Shown here: positions 54,103 to 63,726 of the stretch, piece by piece
How positions within the stretch are numbered: the first letter of the stretch is position 1
How the letters are laid out: each line of letters opens with the position of its first letter
DNA from: Kiloniella litopenaei
GTDB taxonomy: Bacteria; Pseudomonadota; Alphaproteobacteria; Kiloniellales; Kiloniellaceae
Reading direction: 5' to 3'
Assembly: GCF_000982415.1 (NCBI RefSeq)
Contig: NZ_LANI01000005.1
Coordinates: 124,001 to 188,000 of the forward strand
DNA length: 64,000 nucleotides
The notes under the pieces: generated by a model
The model's database searches: none
Told to the model about the DNA's origin: nothing
What the model saw: only the letters and a program-made list of their open reading frames with translations
Translations under genes and position numbers: made by a program

Positions 54103-54555
54103 ATGAGTTCCAATAGTAAAAACCGTAGCGGTACACCCCGAAGCCAGAGACAGTTACGCGTCGGCGAAGAAATTCGCCACGCAATGTCAGAGATTCTGAA
54201 TCGGACAAGCTTTAATGATCCACATTTGGAAGGCGTGATTATCACGATTTCCGAAGTGCGTATTAGTCCTGATCTTAAGAATGCGACCGCCTTTGTTGTG
54301 CCTTTGGGTGGGGCTGATCTTGAGGCAGTGACCAAATCTTTGAACAAAGCCAATGGTTTTTTCCGTCGTGAACTAAGCCATATGCTGCGGCTAAGAAGTT
54401 GCCCTCGGATTGGCTTCGAACCCGATACCTCATTTGATGAAGCTGCAAAGATTAATACTCTGTTGCAGAGTGACAGTGTTCAGCAAGATCTGCGTCATGA
54501 TGACGATGATGAGTGGATCGAGTCGCGAGCCGGGGACGACGAAGCGGACAGCTAA
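54103..54555 (+). CDS. rbfA: Ribosome-binding factor A
   Basis: Cold-shock 30S maturation factor. The 150-aa KH-like domain protein shows QLRVGEEIRHAMSEIL at the start and ITISEVRISPDLKNATAFV in the core, then an RCPRIGFEPDTSFDEA-like end (here LRSCPRIGFEPDTSFDEAAKI) and an acidic tail. The stop overlaps the truB start (TAATG). Confidence 0.95.
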   Translation: MSSNSKNRSGTPRSQRQLRVGEEIRHAMSEILNRTSFNDPHLEGVIITISEVRISPDLKNATAFVVPLGGADLEAVTKSLNKANGFFRRELSHMLRLRSCPRIGFEPDTSFDEAAKINTLLQSDSVQQDLRHDDDDEWIESRAGDDEADS

Positions 54556-55484
54556 TGGCCCGTAAGAAAAAAGGTCTTCCTATCCATGGCTGGCTTGTTC
54601 TGGACAAGCCACTTGGATTTTCTTCTACACAATTGGTTGGTAAGGCAAGACGAGCGCTTAATGCCCAAAAAGTTGGGCATGGCGGTACGCTTGATCCCTT
54701 GGCCAGTGGTTTACTTCCCCTGGCATTTGGTGAGGCAACCAAAACAGTCTCCTATGCAATGGATGGACGCAAAACCTATCGCTTTGCTGTAAAGTGGGGG
54801 GAAGCGACTTCTACAGAAGATCGTGAGGGTGAGGTTATTGAAACAAGCCCCGTGCGCCCCCAAAAAAAAGATATACTTCAGGTGCTTACAAACTTTGTTG
54901 GCGATGTGGAACAGGTGCCACCGCGTTATTCCGCCATTAAAGTTGATGGTAAAAGAGCTTATGATTTGGCGCGTGATGGCGATGAAGAATTCGAATTGAA
55001 ATCCCGCATTGTTCGTATTGATCGCTTTGATTTAGTTGATATGCGTAACGAGGATATTGCCGAATTTGAAGTCGACTGTGGCAAAGGAACTTATATCCGT
55101 TCGCTGGGCCGTGATCTGGCCAAGGCACTGGGAACCTGTGCTCATATTATCGAGCTACGACGTACACGCGTAGGACCCTTTACCCTGGAACATGCGATTT
55201 CACTGGAATCTCTCGAAGAGATCGGGCATAGTCCCGCTGCCGATGAGCTTTTGCTCCCGGTAGAGACCGCGCTGGACGACATCTCGGCGTTGGCCTTATC
55301 AGAAACTGAGGCAACCCGCCTTCGTCAGGGTCAAGTGTTATCCATGATAACACGACATGATCTTGACCGGATTGGAGACTTGGTGAACGGGGATGTTTTT
55401 CTGGCAACAGAAAACGGAACACCCGTTGCGCTGGCCCGATTTGAAAAAGGTGAGGTGAGATCAGTACGTGTTTTAAATCTCTAG
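54555..55484 (+). CDS. truB: tRNA pseudouridine(55) synthase TruB
   Basis: Makes pseudouridine 55 in the T-loop of tRNAs. The 309-aa product has GWLVLDKPLGFSS near the start and the catalytic Asp motif GHGGTLDPLASGLLP (about 41-55), plus the GTYIRSLGRDLA block near residue 180. ATG 54555 overlaps the rbfA stop and matches the family start; an upstream frame adds 14 residues within rbfA. Confidence 0.95.
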   Translation: MARKKKGLPIHGWLVLDKPLGFSSTQLVGKARRALNAQKVGHGGTLDPLASGLLPLAFGEATKTVSYAMDGRKTYRFAVKWGEATSTEDREGEVIETSPVRPQKKDILQVLTNFVGDVEQVPPRYSAIKVDGKRAYDLARDGDEEFELKSRIVRIDRFDLVDMRNEDIAEFEVDCGKGTYIRSLGRDLAKALGTCAHIIELRRTRVGPFTLEHAISLESLEEIGHSPAADELLLPVETALDDISALALSETEATRLRQGQVLSMITRHDLDRIGDLVNGDVFLATENGTPVALARFEKGEVRSVRVLNL

Positions 55485-55519
55485 GATTTTCCTAGATAGC
55501 TTTTAAAGAAGGAAAAGCG

Positions 55520-55789
55520 ATGTCGATTACGGCTGAGCGTAAGCAGGAACTCATCAAAGAGTTCGCAACTGTTGAAGGTGATACTGGTTCTCCAGAAGTA
55601 CAGGTAGCTATTCTATCTGAGCGTATCAACAACCTGACTGAACATCTAAAAGATCATAAAAAGGATTTCCATTCCCGTCGTGGTCTTCTTGGATTGGTTG
55701 GTCAGCGTCGTCGTCTGCTGGACTATACCAAAAAGAAAAATCAGGGCCGTTATGATGCTCTGATTAAACGTCTCGGCCTTCGCCGCTAA
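55520..55789 (+). CDS. rpsO: 30S ribosomal protein uS15
   Basis: Primary 16S rRNA-binding protein of the 30S platform. The 89-aa product shows [17 protein letters not shown] near residue 22 and [24 protein letters not shown] near residue 50, and is of standard length. AAGGAAAAG precedes ATG 55520. It precedes pnp, as in most proteobacteria. Confidence 0.97.
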   Translation: MSITAERKQELIKEFATVEGDTGSPEVQVAILSERINNLTEHLKDHKKDFHSRRGLLGLVGQRRRLLDYTKKKNQGRYDALIKRLGLRR

Positions 55790-55809
55790 GGCAAAGGAAG
55801 TTTCTAGTG

Positions 55810-55851
55810 ACACCCGGTCCACAGCGAATATCATTCCTGTTGGCCGGGTGT
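55810..55851 (+). terminator. Hairpin after rpsO
   Basis: An 8-bp stem ACACCCGG/CCGGGTGT (55810-55817 with 55844-55851), extended by CCA/TGG, 20 bp after the rpsO stop. Only a weak T-rich tail follows, so it may be a partial terminator or a processing hairpin. Confidence 0.5.
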
Positions 55852-55976
55852 ACGTTTATTCAAGGACTGGCCAAGGACTGAAATGTGAGAGACTTTCTCG
55901 CTAATCCATTTACAAGGCCATGATCTGAATAAGTTATTTGATGTTGTTTCGGGGGTCGGGGCAATATCAGGTCTGC

Positions 55977-56029
55977 GCCGGTCCTGCGCAAGCTGTTCAA
56001 CAAAAATGGACAGCTTGCGTAGGCCCGGC
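55977..56029 (+). promoter_or_regulatory. Long hairpin in the pnp leader (candidate RNase III site)
   Basis: A 14-bp stem with one G-U pair (55983-55996 with 56010-56023) is continued by a 5-bp stem (55977-55981 with 56025-56029) across a 1x1 internal loop, about 19 bp in all, ending 38 bp before the pnp start. Enterobacterial pnp is autoregulated through RNase III cleavage of a comparable leader stem. Confidence 0.65.
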
Positions 56030-56067
56030 AAAAGAAAGAAACCGGCCCGTGATAATAAGGAAAACTG

Positions 56068-58185
56068 ATGTTTAACATCTACACGAAAGAAATTGAATGG
56101 GGTGGTCGTACCCTTAAGCTGGAAACAGGTCAGATTGCACGTCAGGCTGATGGTGCTGTATTGGCAACCTACGGTGACACTGTTGTGCTTTGTACCGCGG
56201 TTGGCGCACGTAGCGTAAAACCGGGTCAGGACTTTTTCCCACTGACTGTAAACTACCAGGAAAAAACATATGCCGCAGGTAAGATCCCTGGCGGCTTCTT
56301 TAAACGTGAAGCACGTCCATCTGAAAAAGAAACTCTGGTTTCTCGTCTGATTGACCGCCCACTTCGTCCTCTTTTTGCTGATGGTTACCTGAACGAAACT
56401 CAGGTTATCTGTACTGTTATCAGTCATGATCTTGAAAACGATCCAGATATCGTTGCTATGGTTGGTGCTTCTGCAGCCCTGACAATCTCTGGTCTTCCAT
56501 TCCTGGGTCCAATTGGTGGTTGTCGTGTTGGTTACGAGAACGGTGAATATGTTCTGAACCCGCTCATGCAAGACTATGAGAACATGGACCTTGATCTTGT
56601 TCTTGCTGGTACACACGAAGGTGTATTGATGGTCGAATCAGAAGCGAAAGAGCTTTCTGAAGAAGTTATGCTTGGTGCGGTTGCTTATGGCCACGAGCAG
56701 ATGATGCCTGTGATCAATGCAATCATCGAACTGGCTGAAGAGTGTGCAAAAGATCCTCGTGAACTTGCACCTGTTGATCCGGCTGTTGCAGCTGTTAAAG
56801 AAAAGCTGATTGCAGGTGGTATTCTTGATAAATTTGCAGAAGCCTATGGCGAACAGGAAAAGCTACAGCGTCAGGCAAATATTGCAGCTGTTAAAGAAGC
56901 TGCTTTGGAAGGATTGGAAGAAGACGAAGCTGCGATTGCTGGTGGTCTTTTCAAAAAGCTTGAAGCCGAAGTTGTTCGCGGCAGCATTTTAAAGACAAGC
57001 ATGCGTATTGACGGTCGTAACACCAAACAGATTCGTCCGATTGTTGCTGAAGTTGGTAAATTGCCACTAACACATGGTTCTTCTCTCTTTACCCGTGGTG
57101 AAACACAGGCTCTTGTGACTTCTACACTGGGTACTGGTCAGGATGAGCAGATTATCGATCAGCTAGAAGGTAGCTATCGTGAGCATTTCATGCTGCATTA
57201 TAACTTCCCTCCATACTCTGTTGGTGAAGCTGGCTTCCTTCGTGGCCCTGGGCGTCGTGAAATTGGTCACGGTAAGCTTGCATGGCGTGCGATTCACCCA
57301 TTGCTGCCGTCCAAAGAAGACTTCCCGTACACAATGCGTGTTGTATCCGAGATCACTGAATCAAATGGTTCTTCTTCTATGGCGACGGTTTGTGGTTCTT
57401 CCCTTGCGTTGATGGATGCAGGTGTTCCGTTGAAATCACCAGTTGCTGGTATCGCGATGGGTCTTATTAAAGAAGGCGACGATTTTGCCGTTCTTTCTGA
57501 TATCCTTGGTGATGAAGATCATCTTGGTGATATGGACTTTAAAGTTGCTGGTACTGAAAATGGTGTGACTGCCCTGCAGATGGATATTAAAATCACGTCC
57601 ATTACACAGGAAATCATGAAGGTTGCTCTGGAACAGGCGCACGAAGGTCGTCTTCACATTCTGGGTGAAATGGCGAAAGCCCTTACATCTGGCCGTGAAG
57701 GTGTTTCCGAGCATGCTCCACGGATCACAACGTTCAGCATTCCAAAAGACAAGATCCGTGAAGTCATTGGTACTGGCGGTAAAGTTATCCGTGAAATCAC
57801 TGAAGAAACGGGTGCGAAGATTGACATCGAAGACGATGGTACAATCAAGGTTGCTGCGGTTGATAAAGAAGCAGGTGATGCGGCTGTTGACTGGATCAAG
57901 TCAATTGTTGCCGAGCCAGAAGTTGGTGTTGTTTACGACGGTAAAGTCGTTCGCTGTGTTGACTTTGGTGCGTTCGTGAACTTCATGGGCGCCCGTGACG
58001 GTCTTGTTCATATTTCCGAGCTGGAAAATCGTCGTGTTGGCAAAGTGACTGACGTTGTAAACGAAGGTGACATGGTTAAGGTCAAATGCATCGGTATCGA
58101 GCGCGGTGGTAAGGTTAAACTTTCCATGAAACGTGTTGATCAGGAAACTGGTGAAGATCTGGAAGGTCAGGAAGACGAAGAATAA
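56068..58185 (+). CDS. pnp: Polyribonucleotide nucleotidyltransferase (PNPase)
   Basis: Phosphorolytic 3'-5' exoribonuclease of the degradosome. The 705-aa product has a first RNase PH domain (about 1-145), an all-alpha linker, a second RNase PH domain with the active-site region (about 310-545; [38 protein letters not shown]), a KH domain (about 553-615; [18 protein letters not shown]) and an S1 domain (about 620-690). The leader hairpin suggests post-transcriptional autoregulation. Confidence 0.97.
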   Translation: MFNIYTKEIEWGGRTLKLETGQIARQADGAVLATYGDTVVLCTAVGARSVKPGQDFFPLTVNYQEKTYAAGKIPGGFFKREARPSEKETLVSRLIDRPLRPLFADGYLNETQVICTVISHDLENDPDIVAMVGASAALTISGLPFLGPIGGCRVGYENGEYVLNPLMQDYENMDLDLVLAGTHEGVLMVESEAKELSEEVMLGAVAYGHEQMMPVINAIIELAEECAKDPRELAPVDPAVAAVKEKLIAGGILDKFAEAYGEQEKLQRQANIAAVKEAALEGLEEDEAAIAGGLFKKLEAEVVRGSILKTSMRIDGRNTKQIRPIVAEVGKLPLTHGSSLFTRGETQALVTSTLGTGQDEQIIDQLEGSYREHFMLHYNFPPYSVGEAGFLRGPGRREIGHGKLAWRAIHPLLPSKEDFPYTMRVVSEITESNGSSSMATVCGSSLALMDAGVPLKSPVAGIAMGLIKEGDDFAVLSDILGDEDHLGDMDFKVAGTENGVTALQMDIKITSITQEIMKVALEQAHEGRLHILGEMAKALTSGREGVSEHAPRITTFSIPKDKIREVIGTGGKVIREITEETGAKIDIEDDGTIKVAAVDKEAGDAAVDWIKSIVAEPEVGVVYDGKVVRCVDFGAFVNFMGARDGLVHISELENRRVGKVTDVVNEGDMVKVKCIGIERGGKVKLSMKRVDQETGEDLEGQEDEE

Positions 58186-58274
58186 GTCTTCTGCCGGTTT
58201 GGATAAGCAAACAAACTGGACCTACTAAGCCATGCAAACTGGTAATTGACCTGTCATAAAAAGCAGGTATTAAG

Positions 58275-58310
58275 AAACGGACGATCCTGATTAGTGGTCG
58301 TCCGTTTTTT
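58275..58310 (+). terminator. Terminator of pnp
   Basis: A 12-bp stem with one G-U pair (AAACGGACGATC at 58275-58286 with 58296-58307), a 9-nt loop and a T7 tract. Confidence 0.95.
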
Positions 58311-58347
58311 TATTCCGGCCAGCATGTTTAGTTAAGGGAGATGGAGA

Positions 58348-59103
58348 ATGGCAAACGCCACTCCGCTTGTTACGTTGCCAAGAGTACAAGCCCATCGAGG
58401 AGCCAAGGGCGTTCGACCTGAGAACACGATGGCAAGTTTGCGCGAAGCTCTTGACCAAGGGGTGTGCTGGACTGAATTTGATGTGAAGCTGTCAAAAGAC
58501 GGTGTGCCCATTATTTACCATGATCAGGATTTAAAACGGACGTCAGGTATTGATGCACTGGTCAAAGACCACAGCTTTGCCGAGCTGGGTGAATTTGAAG
58601 CCGGGGCCTGGTTTGATGAGAAGTTTCGTGGCGAGAAAATTCCTTCGCTAGAGGAATTTTTGCTGTTCCATATTGAACACAACCTTCACCCGAATATCGA
58701 GTTGAAACCATCTGATGGTGAAGAGGCGGAAACGTCTCGCAAAGTGGTTGAGCTTCTTGACAGAGTGTGGCCGAAACATTTGGATAAACCACTGTTCAGT
58801 TCTTTCAAGCTTAAGTCGTTGGAAGTTGTCCGGGATCTTGCGCCTGATCACCCCAGAGGTCTGTTGCTCTATGACGATATTACGGGGTGGCAGGAAAATG
58901 CGAAGCGATTGGAATGTTCGGCAATTCACTTGTGGCACAAGATGTATACGCCTGAGCTCGTGAATGAAATCAAGCAGGCTGGTTATGCGACAGCAACATA
59001 TACGGTCAATGATGTGGACCGTGGGGTTGAGCTGGTCGCTATGGGCGTCGACAGCATTATTACCGATTTTCCAGGGGACATGATCGCGGCTATTGGTGAC
59101 TAA
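58348..59103 (+). CDS. ugpQ: Glycerophosphodiester phosphodiesterase (cytosolic UgpQ type)
   Basis: Hydrolyses glycerophosphodiesters to glycerol-3-phosphate and an alcohol. The 251-aa GDPD domain shows VQAHRGAKGVRPENT (catalytic His-Arg), WTEFDVKLSKDGVPIIYHD (metal Glu and Asp, second catalytic His), and a terminal VNDVDRGVELVAMGVDSIITDFP. There is no signal peptide, so it is cytosolic, like UgpQ. Its product feeds GlpD. It follows pnp but has a separate transcription unit after the terminator. Confidence 0.9.
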   Translation: MANATPLVTLPRVQAHRGAKGVRPENTMASLREALDQGVCWTEFDVKLSKDGVPIIYHDQDLKRTSGIDALVKDHSFAELGEFEAGAWFDEKFRGEKIPSLEEFLLFHIEHNLHPNIELKPSDGEEAETSRKVVELLDRVWPKHLDKPLFSSFKLKSLEVVRDLAPDHPRGLLLYDDITGWQENAKRLECSAIHLWHKMYTPELVNEIKQAGYATATYTVNDVDRGVELVAMGVDSIITDFPGDMIAAIGD

Positions 59104-59214
59104 CCCAACCGGGTACTTTGGCAATAATTGATGCCTAAGTGGCATTTATTTTGTGTTCCTAGATGACCATAATTCTTTCAAATGAAATTGAGAATAGAAT
59201 ATGGGAATTTGAAC

Positions 59215-59523
59215 ATGCTTGAGCTTAGGCCGAATTGTGAGTGTTGTGATAAGGATCTTTTGCCAACAGCCACAGATGCGATGATTTGTACTTATGAGTG
59301 CACTTTTTGTCGCGACTGTGTGAATGAAATTTTAGAAAATGTCTGTCCCAACTGTGGTGGAGGTTTTGCGCCGCGACCAATTCGCCCGGCCACTGAATAC
59401 CGTCAGGGATTATCCACTAAACACCAGCCCCCATCTAATACAAGAATTCATACAAAATACTCTAATGAAGAGTTGAAAGCATTTTCGGCTACTATAAAGT
59501 CTGTAAAACCAGAAGAGCGATAA
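59215..59523 (+). CDS. DUF1272 cysteine-rich small protein
   Basis: A 102-aa protein. The first 55 residues form the DUF1272 domain with cysteine pairs in CECCDKDL, CTYECTFCRDCV and CPNCGGGFAPRPIRP, a pattern suggesting zinc binding. The C-terminal half is low-complexity and polar. The function of the family is unknown. ATG 59215 (MLELRPNCE) is the usual family start; an in-frame ATG at 59182 would add 11 residues. Confidence 0.8.
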   Translation: MLELRPNCECCDKDLLPTATDAMICTYECTFCRDCVNEILENVCPNCGGGFAPRPIRPATEYRQGLSTKHQPPSNTRIHTKYSNEELKAFSATIKSVKPEER

Positions 59524-59598
59524 TCACGGCTTTGTTTTGAGGTTGTTTTGGGAATCGTTCTGTGACTTCGTCCCTTTTCCAAACAGGCTTATAACTTT

Positions 59599-60216
59599 AT
59601 GTCTCACATTATTAAGACCGCCGAGGACCTCAAGAAAATTTATGGGGAAAGAAGCCCTCGTGCAGACCAAAAAGTACTGAAAAAGCTGGATAAGCACTGT
59701 CGTGCTTTTATTGCTAAATGTCCTTTTTTGGCCATGGCAACAAGTAGCCCGCAGTTAGGGGCAGATTGTTCCCCTAAAGGGGATGCACCCGGTTTTGTTA
59801 AAGTGTTGAGCGACACTCAACTGGCGATACCGGATCGCCCTGGCAACAACCGTATCGATAGTTTGTTAAATTTGATCGACAATCCGCAAATTGGCCTTTT
59901 GTTTATGATACCCGGGGTCAAAGAGACTTTGCGGATTAATGGTGTTGTGCAAATTTCTGTTGATCCGGAATTGTTAAGAGATCTGGCAGTGGATGGTAAA
60001 GAACCACGTTGTGCTTTTGTTGTGACGGTTCACGAAGCCTATATCCACTGTGCAAAGTCAATTATGCGGTCGGAAATCTGGAACCCCGATAAGGTTGTTG
60101 ATCGAAAAGCTTTGCCATCAATGGGACGGATTTTGGCCGATCATGTTGCTGGTGGACTTGATGCGGATGAATATGATGCGACCATGGAAGAACGGTATCA
60201 TAAAAGTTTGTATTAA
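59599..60216 (+). CDS. Pyridoxamine 5'-phosphate oxidase-family FMN-binding protein
   Basis: A 205-aa protein of the split-barrel flavin-binding class, close to the MSMEG_1061-type subfamily. Family segments include FLAMATSSPQLGADCSPKGDAPGFV near residue 48, LAIPDRPGNNRIDSLLNLIDNPQIGLLFMIPG, and a C-terminal HEAYIHCAKSIMRSEIW. It is not the pyridoxine biosynthesis enzyme PdxH. The substrate is unknown, possibly an F420- or FMN-linked small-molecule reduction. A GFA-type gene follows 12 bp downstream. Confidence 0.85.
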   Translation: MSHIIKTAEDLKKIYGERSPRADQKVLKKLDKHCRAFIAKCPFLAMATSSPQLGADCSPKGDAPGFVKVLSDTQLAIPDRPGNNRIDSLLNLIDNPQIGLLFMIPGVKETLRINGVVQISVDPELLRDLAVDGKEPRCAFVVTVHEAYIHCAKSIMRSEIWNPDKVVDRKALPSMGRILADHVAGGLDADEYDATMEERYHKSLY

Positions 60217-60228
60217 GGGGGATTGGTA

Positions 60229-60627
60229 ATGGATAAAAAGACCGGGTCTTGTCTTTGCGGGGATGTACAGTTTGTCATTATGGGTGATCTACGTGATTCC
60301 GTCGCTTGTCATTGTATCCAATGCCGTAAAACCAGTGGTCATTTTGTTTCTGCGACAGCAGTTTCCAAAGATGAGTTCAAAATTACAGTCGATAAGGGGC
60401 TGAAGTGGTATCACTCATCCAATCGTGCCCGGCGGGGCTTTTGTAACAACTGTGGGTCCAGTTTGTTCTGGGACCAAGAAGGCCGCGATCAAATGGGTAT
60501 TATGAGTGGCACGATTGACGGAGAAACGGGGATCAAAACATCCAATCATATCTATGTCGCTAAAAAGGGAGATTATTATGATTTGGATGACGCGCTTCCG
60601 AAACACAAAACCTATCCGCAGAAATAG
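60229..60627 (+). CDS. GFA (CENP-V) domain protein
   Basis: A 132-aa protein of the glutathione-dependent formaldehyde-activating (GFA/CENP-V) fold. The zinc-binding cysteines appear as CLCGDVQ near residue 8, ACHCIQCRKTSGHFVS near residue 27, and FCNNCGSSLFW near residue 70. AAGGGGGA precedes ATG 60229, which decides this start over TTG 60223. It is probably co-transcribed with the PPOX-type gene; the activity is not known. Confidence 0.85.
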   Translation: MDKKTGSCLCGDVQFVIMGDLRDSVACHCIQCRKTSGHFVSATAVSKDEFKITVDKGLKWYHSSNRARRGFCNNCGSSLFWDQEGRDQMGIMSGTIDGETGIKTSNHIYVAKKGDYYDLDDALPKHKTYPQK

Positions 60628-60687
60628 ATGGTGCTGGTGGGTGGTCCGGTCATTACCTTCTAGGCAGCTTTTGGGGGAGAAGAAAAC

Positions 60688-60728
60688 CTCATTCCGGTAG
60701 AGCTTTGCTGAGCATCAACCGGAATGAG
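60688..60728. terminator. Convergent terminator between the GFA gene and gshB
   Basis: An 11-bp perfect inverted repeat CTCATTCCGGT/ACCGGAATGAG (60688-60698 with 60718-60728), which contains an inner GAGC-type pairing. The minus-strand side is followed by GGTTTTCTTCT, so it best terminates gshB. Confidence 0.7.
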
Positions 60729-60751
60729 TAATTGAATTGATAGAGGTATGA

Positions 60752-61696
60752 CTATCTGTTCAATTTGCTTTCAATTGAATCCCAAATATCAGCTTCAAGG
60801 GACACATTATTGAAGCGATTGATTTCCTGAATTCCCGTAGGGGATGTGACATTGATTTCTGTCATATAGTCGCCGATTACATCAATACCAACAAAGATCA
60901 AACCGCGTTCTTTTAGGGTTGGGCCAATAGCGGCACAGATTTCGCGATCACGTTCTGTCAAACCAATTGGATCCGGGCGTCCACCCACATGCATGTTGGA
61001 CCTTGCTTCGCCTTCTGCTGGTACGCGGTTAATGGCACCTGCTGGCTCTCCGTCAATCAGGATGATCCGTTTGTCCCCTTTACGCACATCTGGCAAATAC
61101 AGTTGTGCGATAATGGGTTCGCGGTAGTGTTGTTCAAACAATTCAAAAACAGAATTCAGGTTTTCATCATCGGGCTTGATGTGGAAAACGCCTGCGCCGC
61201 CGTTTCCGTAGAGTGGCTTTACGATGATGTCTTTGTACTCTGTCCTAAAGGCTTTGATCTCGTCCAGATCGTTTGTGATCAGGGTTGGCGGCATGAGATC
61301 GGGGAACTCAGCAATGAAGAGTTTTTCGGGGCAGTTTCTGACCCAGCTGGGATCGTTGACGACAAGTGTTTTAGGGTGAACATGATCCAGCAAATGCGTT
61401 GCTGTAATATAGGACATGTCAAATGGCGGATCCTGACGCATCAGAATCACGTCAATTGTGGAGAGATCGATAACTTGGGCGTCCCCAAGTGTTGCGTGGT
61501 TGCCTTGCTCTCGCCTGAATTCAACGGGGCGGCATTTAGCATAAACCTGTGATCCTTTCATTGAAAGATCTTTTGGCAGGTAATGGTACAGTTTGTAACC
61601 ACGTTTTTGTGCCTCAAGGCCCAAGATGAAAGAGCTGTCGCCATTGATGTCAATGGTTGATACGGGGTCCATCTGGATGGCAACGGAGAGTGTCAT
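60752..61696 (-). CDS. gshB: Glutathione synthetase
   Basis: ATP-grasp enzyme joining gamma-glutamylcysteine and glycine. The 314-aa product has the GshB N-terminal start [37 protein letters not shown] near residue 85, the ATP-grasp core [16 protein letters not shown] near residue 152, and [25 protein letters not shown] near the end. The order rsmI-yraN-...-gshB is common in alphaproteobacteria. Confidence 0.95.
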   Translation of the reverse strand: MTLSVAIQMDPVSTIDINGDSSFILGLEAQKRGYKLYHYLPKDLSMKGSQVYAKCRPVEFRREQGNHATLGDAQVIDLSTIDVILMRQDPPFDMSYITATHLLDHVHPKTLVVNDPSWVRNCPEKLFIAEFPDLMPPTLITNDLDEIKAFRTEYKDIIVKPLYGNGGAGVFHIKPDDENLNSVFELFEQHYREPIIAQLYLPDVRKGDKRIILIDGEPAGAINRVPAEGEARSNMHVGGRPDPIGLTERDREICAAIGPTLKERGLIFVGIDVIGDYMTEINVTSPTGIQEINRFNNVSLEADIWDSIESKLNR

Positions 61697-61718
61697 GAGG
61701 TCATTTTCCCTAAGTCGA

Positions 61719-62594
61719 TCAGTTCAGTTGTGCTTTCAGTTTCTGAAGCATATGAGACGCTTCCATCAGACCTCTGTGGTCTTCTTCGATAAGTAGATAG
61801 TGTTCCAGAGTATCAATTGCAGCAAGAATGTTATTTAAAAATGCCTGCAGCATTCCTGTTTCACGCCATATGGCAGGTTCTTTCGGGGCAATAAGGAGCA
61901 TTCTTTCAAGAACCTTTAGTGCTTTTTCCGGTTCTTCTGCCTCGATTAAACGGACTTTTATATTATTTTGAAGTCGTAAGAGAATGTTTCTGTTACTGAC
62001 TGATTGAGTGAATTCCGCCCGTAGTTCGGCCTGATCACTCATAAAGCTTTTCAAGGTCGCGCGTAACCAAGGTGTGTCGCGAACCTTTCCGCGTTCAAAG
62101 GGGTCAATAATGACATGTTTTTTTCTGTAAGAAATTCGCACCAGAAAATGCCCGGGAAAATTCAATCCGGTAGCAACTAAGGGCTGTTCAAGATTTAATG
62201 AACGTATGATGTGAAGATAAAGAATTCCCAAAACGATGGGCAGACCCTTGCGTCGTTCTATGACAGAAATCAGGTTTGCATTTTCCAGACTGTCATAGGT
62301 TTCAGTATCCCCTTTATAACCCTGGATATCGTAGAGTACGGTTTCTATCGTGGTAAGAATATCATTAAGTGCAAGTTGATCCACAGACTCGTTTATCTGA
62401 AGTAGTATATCGTCTGTCTGCTGCACCAGATTGGCCAGGTGATCTCTGTAGCGATCAATGCTATTGGACTGCCGTTCATGTGCCGCGATTAACAGCGCTG
62501 TTTCTGATATTGAAATATCGTCATCGTCTGCCAGACCAACATTTTTCAGATGGTGGTTAATATCAGCGGGGGATAGCGATGTACGATGTAACAT
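61719..62594 (-). CDS. SirB1-like transglutaminase-fold protein with TPR-like tail
   Basis: A 291-aa protein of the SirB1/transglutaminase-like family. [36 protein letters not shown] (about 105-140) and [29 protein letters not shown] (about 145-175) match the family core; the usual catalytic Cys is not in the [12 protein letters not shown] segment. The C-terminal 90 residues look like helical TPR repeats ([26 protein letters not shown]). The function is not established. It lies 22 bp upstream of gshB in the same orientation. Confidence 0.8.
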   Translation of the reverse strand: MLHRTSLSPADINHHLKNVGLADDDDISISETALLIAAHERQSNSIDRYRDHLANLVQQTDDILLQINESVDQLALNDILTTIETVLYDIQGYKGDTETYDSLENANLISVIERRKGLPIVLGILYLHIIRSLNLEQPLVATGLNFPGHFLVRISYRKKHVIIDPFERGKVRDTPWLRATLKSFMSDQAELRAEFTQSVSNRNILLRLQNNIKVRLIEAEEPEKALKVLERMLLIAPKEPAIWRETGMLQAFLNNILAAIDTLEHYLLIEEDHRGLMEASHMLQKLKAQLN

Positions 62595-62614
62595 TTATCT
62601 TTTTTATTTTCAAA

Positions 62615-62643
62615 GCGGCGGTAAAGATAAATATTACCGCCGC
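62615..62643 (-). terminator. Hairpin after the BON lipoprotein gene
   Basis: A 10-bp perfect stem GCGGCGGTAA/TTACCGCCGC (62615-62624 with 62634-62643) lies about 20 bp past the BON gene stop on the minus strand, followed by a short TTT and A/T-rich sequence. Confidence 0.65.
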
Positions 62644-62663
62644 ATATGGTCATTTGAACAGGC

Positions 62664-63272
62664 TTATTGTGTCCTGGAAGGGTCGTCTTTTAATGTGACA
62701 TAACTGACAACACGTTTAACGTAATCAATATCCTTTGCGTGTGCGATTACGCGGTTCACTTCCTGTTGATTTTGAGCGATGCCAAGCAGGTAAACACTTT
62801 GGTTAACCGTATCAATATTGTAGTTTATCGAAGTGATTTCCTTGTCGAACAATAGAACCGTTTTTAATTGTGTATTAATCCACACGTCCCGTGCATAGTC
62901 GGTGATGCCACTGTCGTTATTAACTTCGATCTCGTTAATGACTTCGCGAACCCCGTTTGCTTTCCAGGCTTCACGTACAGCAATGATACGGTGTTCCGGC
63001 AGTTCAACATTACCGCTGAGTAATACTTTGCCTTCATTAACCTGAATATTCACTTTCCTGAAAATAGAGACGTTTTCCCGTAGAAAAAGATCATTTATTT
63101 CAAGTTGAATTTGCACATCGGTCACAGCGTTTTGAAAGGAACGTTCTTCTGCGGCAGTATTTGCGGCAACAGCACCGGCACCAATAACCGCACCTGTTGT
63201 GCTGCAACCGCTTAATGTTGCGATTCCGATGAAAGCCAATGTAAGTTTAAATACTATCCCCACCTTGGACAT
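62664..63272 (-). CDS. BON-domain lipoprotein
   Basis: A 202-aa lipoprotein with signal peptide and lipobox (TLSGC, the acylated Cys near residue 20). Two BON domains follow (about 50-115 and 125-195; NVSIFRKVNIQVNEGKVLLSGNVE and SINYNIDTVNQSVYLLGIAQNQQE), as in DolP/YraP-type outer-membrane proteins. The start ATG at 63272 is chosen because AGGAG lies upstream and the signal peptide begins there; a longer frame adds 52 residues that do not look like a signal sequence. yraN lies just upstream, the neighbourhood where YraP is found in enterobacteria. Confidence 0.85.
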   Translation of the reverse strand: MSKVGIVFKLTLAFIGIATLSGCSTTGAVIGAGAVAANTAAEERSFQNAVTDVQIQLEINDLFLRENVSIFRKVNIQVNEGKVLLSGNVELPEHRIIAVREAWKANGVREVINEIEVNNDSGITDYARDVWINTQLKTVLLFDKEITSINYNIDTVNQSVYLLGIAQNQQEVNRVIAHAKDIDYVKRVVSYVTLKDDPSRTQ

Positions 63273-63348
63273 GCTGAAATTACTCCTGTTTATAACCTGA
63301 TCCTTAGTTTTGGGATCTGTAATTCTGTCAGTATCTTTTACGGCTTGT

Positions 63349-63726
63349 TCAATGAACGTGCCATGCATTTTTAATGTGATAGGGAAAAACTGTGGCACCA
63401 ATAAGAACGGCATCAAATCGTTTGTCAAAATCCTGATAAAAAGGATTTTGTTTCAGAAAATACTCTGCGGCGTGAATGATCCGCCTTTGTTGTTTTTGAT
63501 GTATTGCTTGTGAGGCTGTTTCCAGATTTTTTCTTTTTTTAATTTCCAAAAAACATATCAGTGATTTCTTCTTTGCAATCAGGTCAATTTCTCCGACCTT
63601 GGTTTTATAGTTACGGGCAAGAATTTGATAGCCTTTGCATCGTAAATATATTGCTGCAAATGTTTCTGCATAACGGCCAGTCCTATAGCTGTTCTTTTTG
63701 ATCTTTTTTAAAAAGAAATCAGACAT
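63349..63726 (-). CDS. yraN: YraN/UPF0102 family nuclease-like protein
   Basis: A 125-aa protein with the restriction-endonuclease-like core of UPF0102: GRYAETFAAIYLRCKGYQILARNYKTKVGEIDLIA and LICFLEIKKRKNLETASQAI, giving the E...D...ExK metal-site pattern. The family is thought to act on DNA or recombination intermediates, but its function is not settled. The start overlaps the end of rsmI, the usual neighbour. Confidence 0.85.
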   Translation of the reverse strand: MSDFFLKKIKKNSYRTGRYAETFAAIYLRCKGYQILARNYKTKVGEIDLIAKKKSLICFLEIKKRKNLETASQAIHQKQQRRIIHAAEYFLKQNPFYQDFDKRFDAVLIGATVFPYHIKNAWHVH

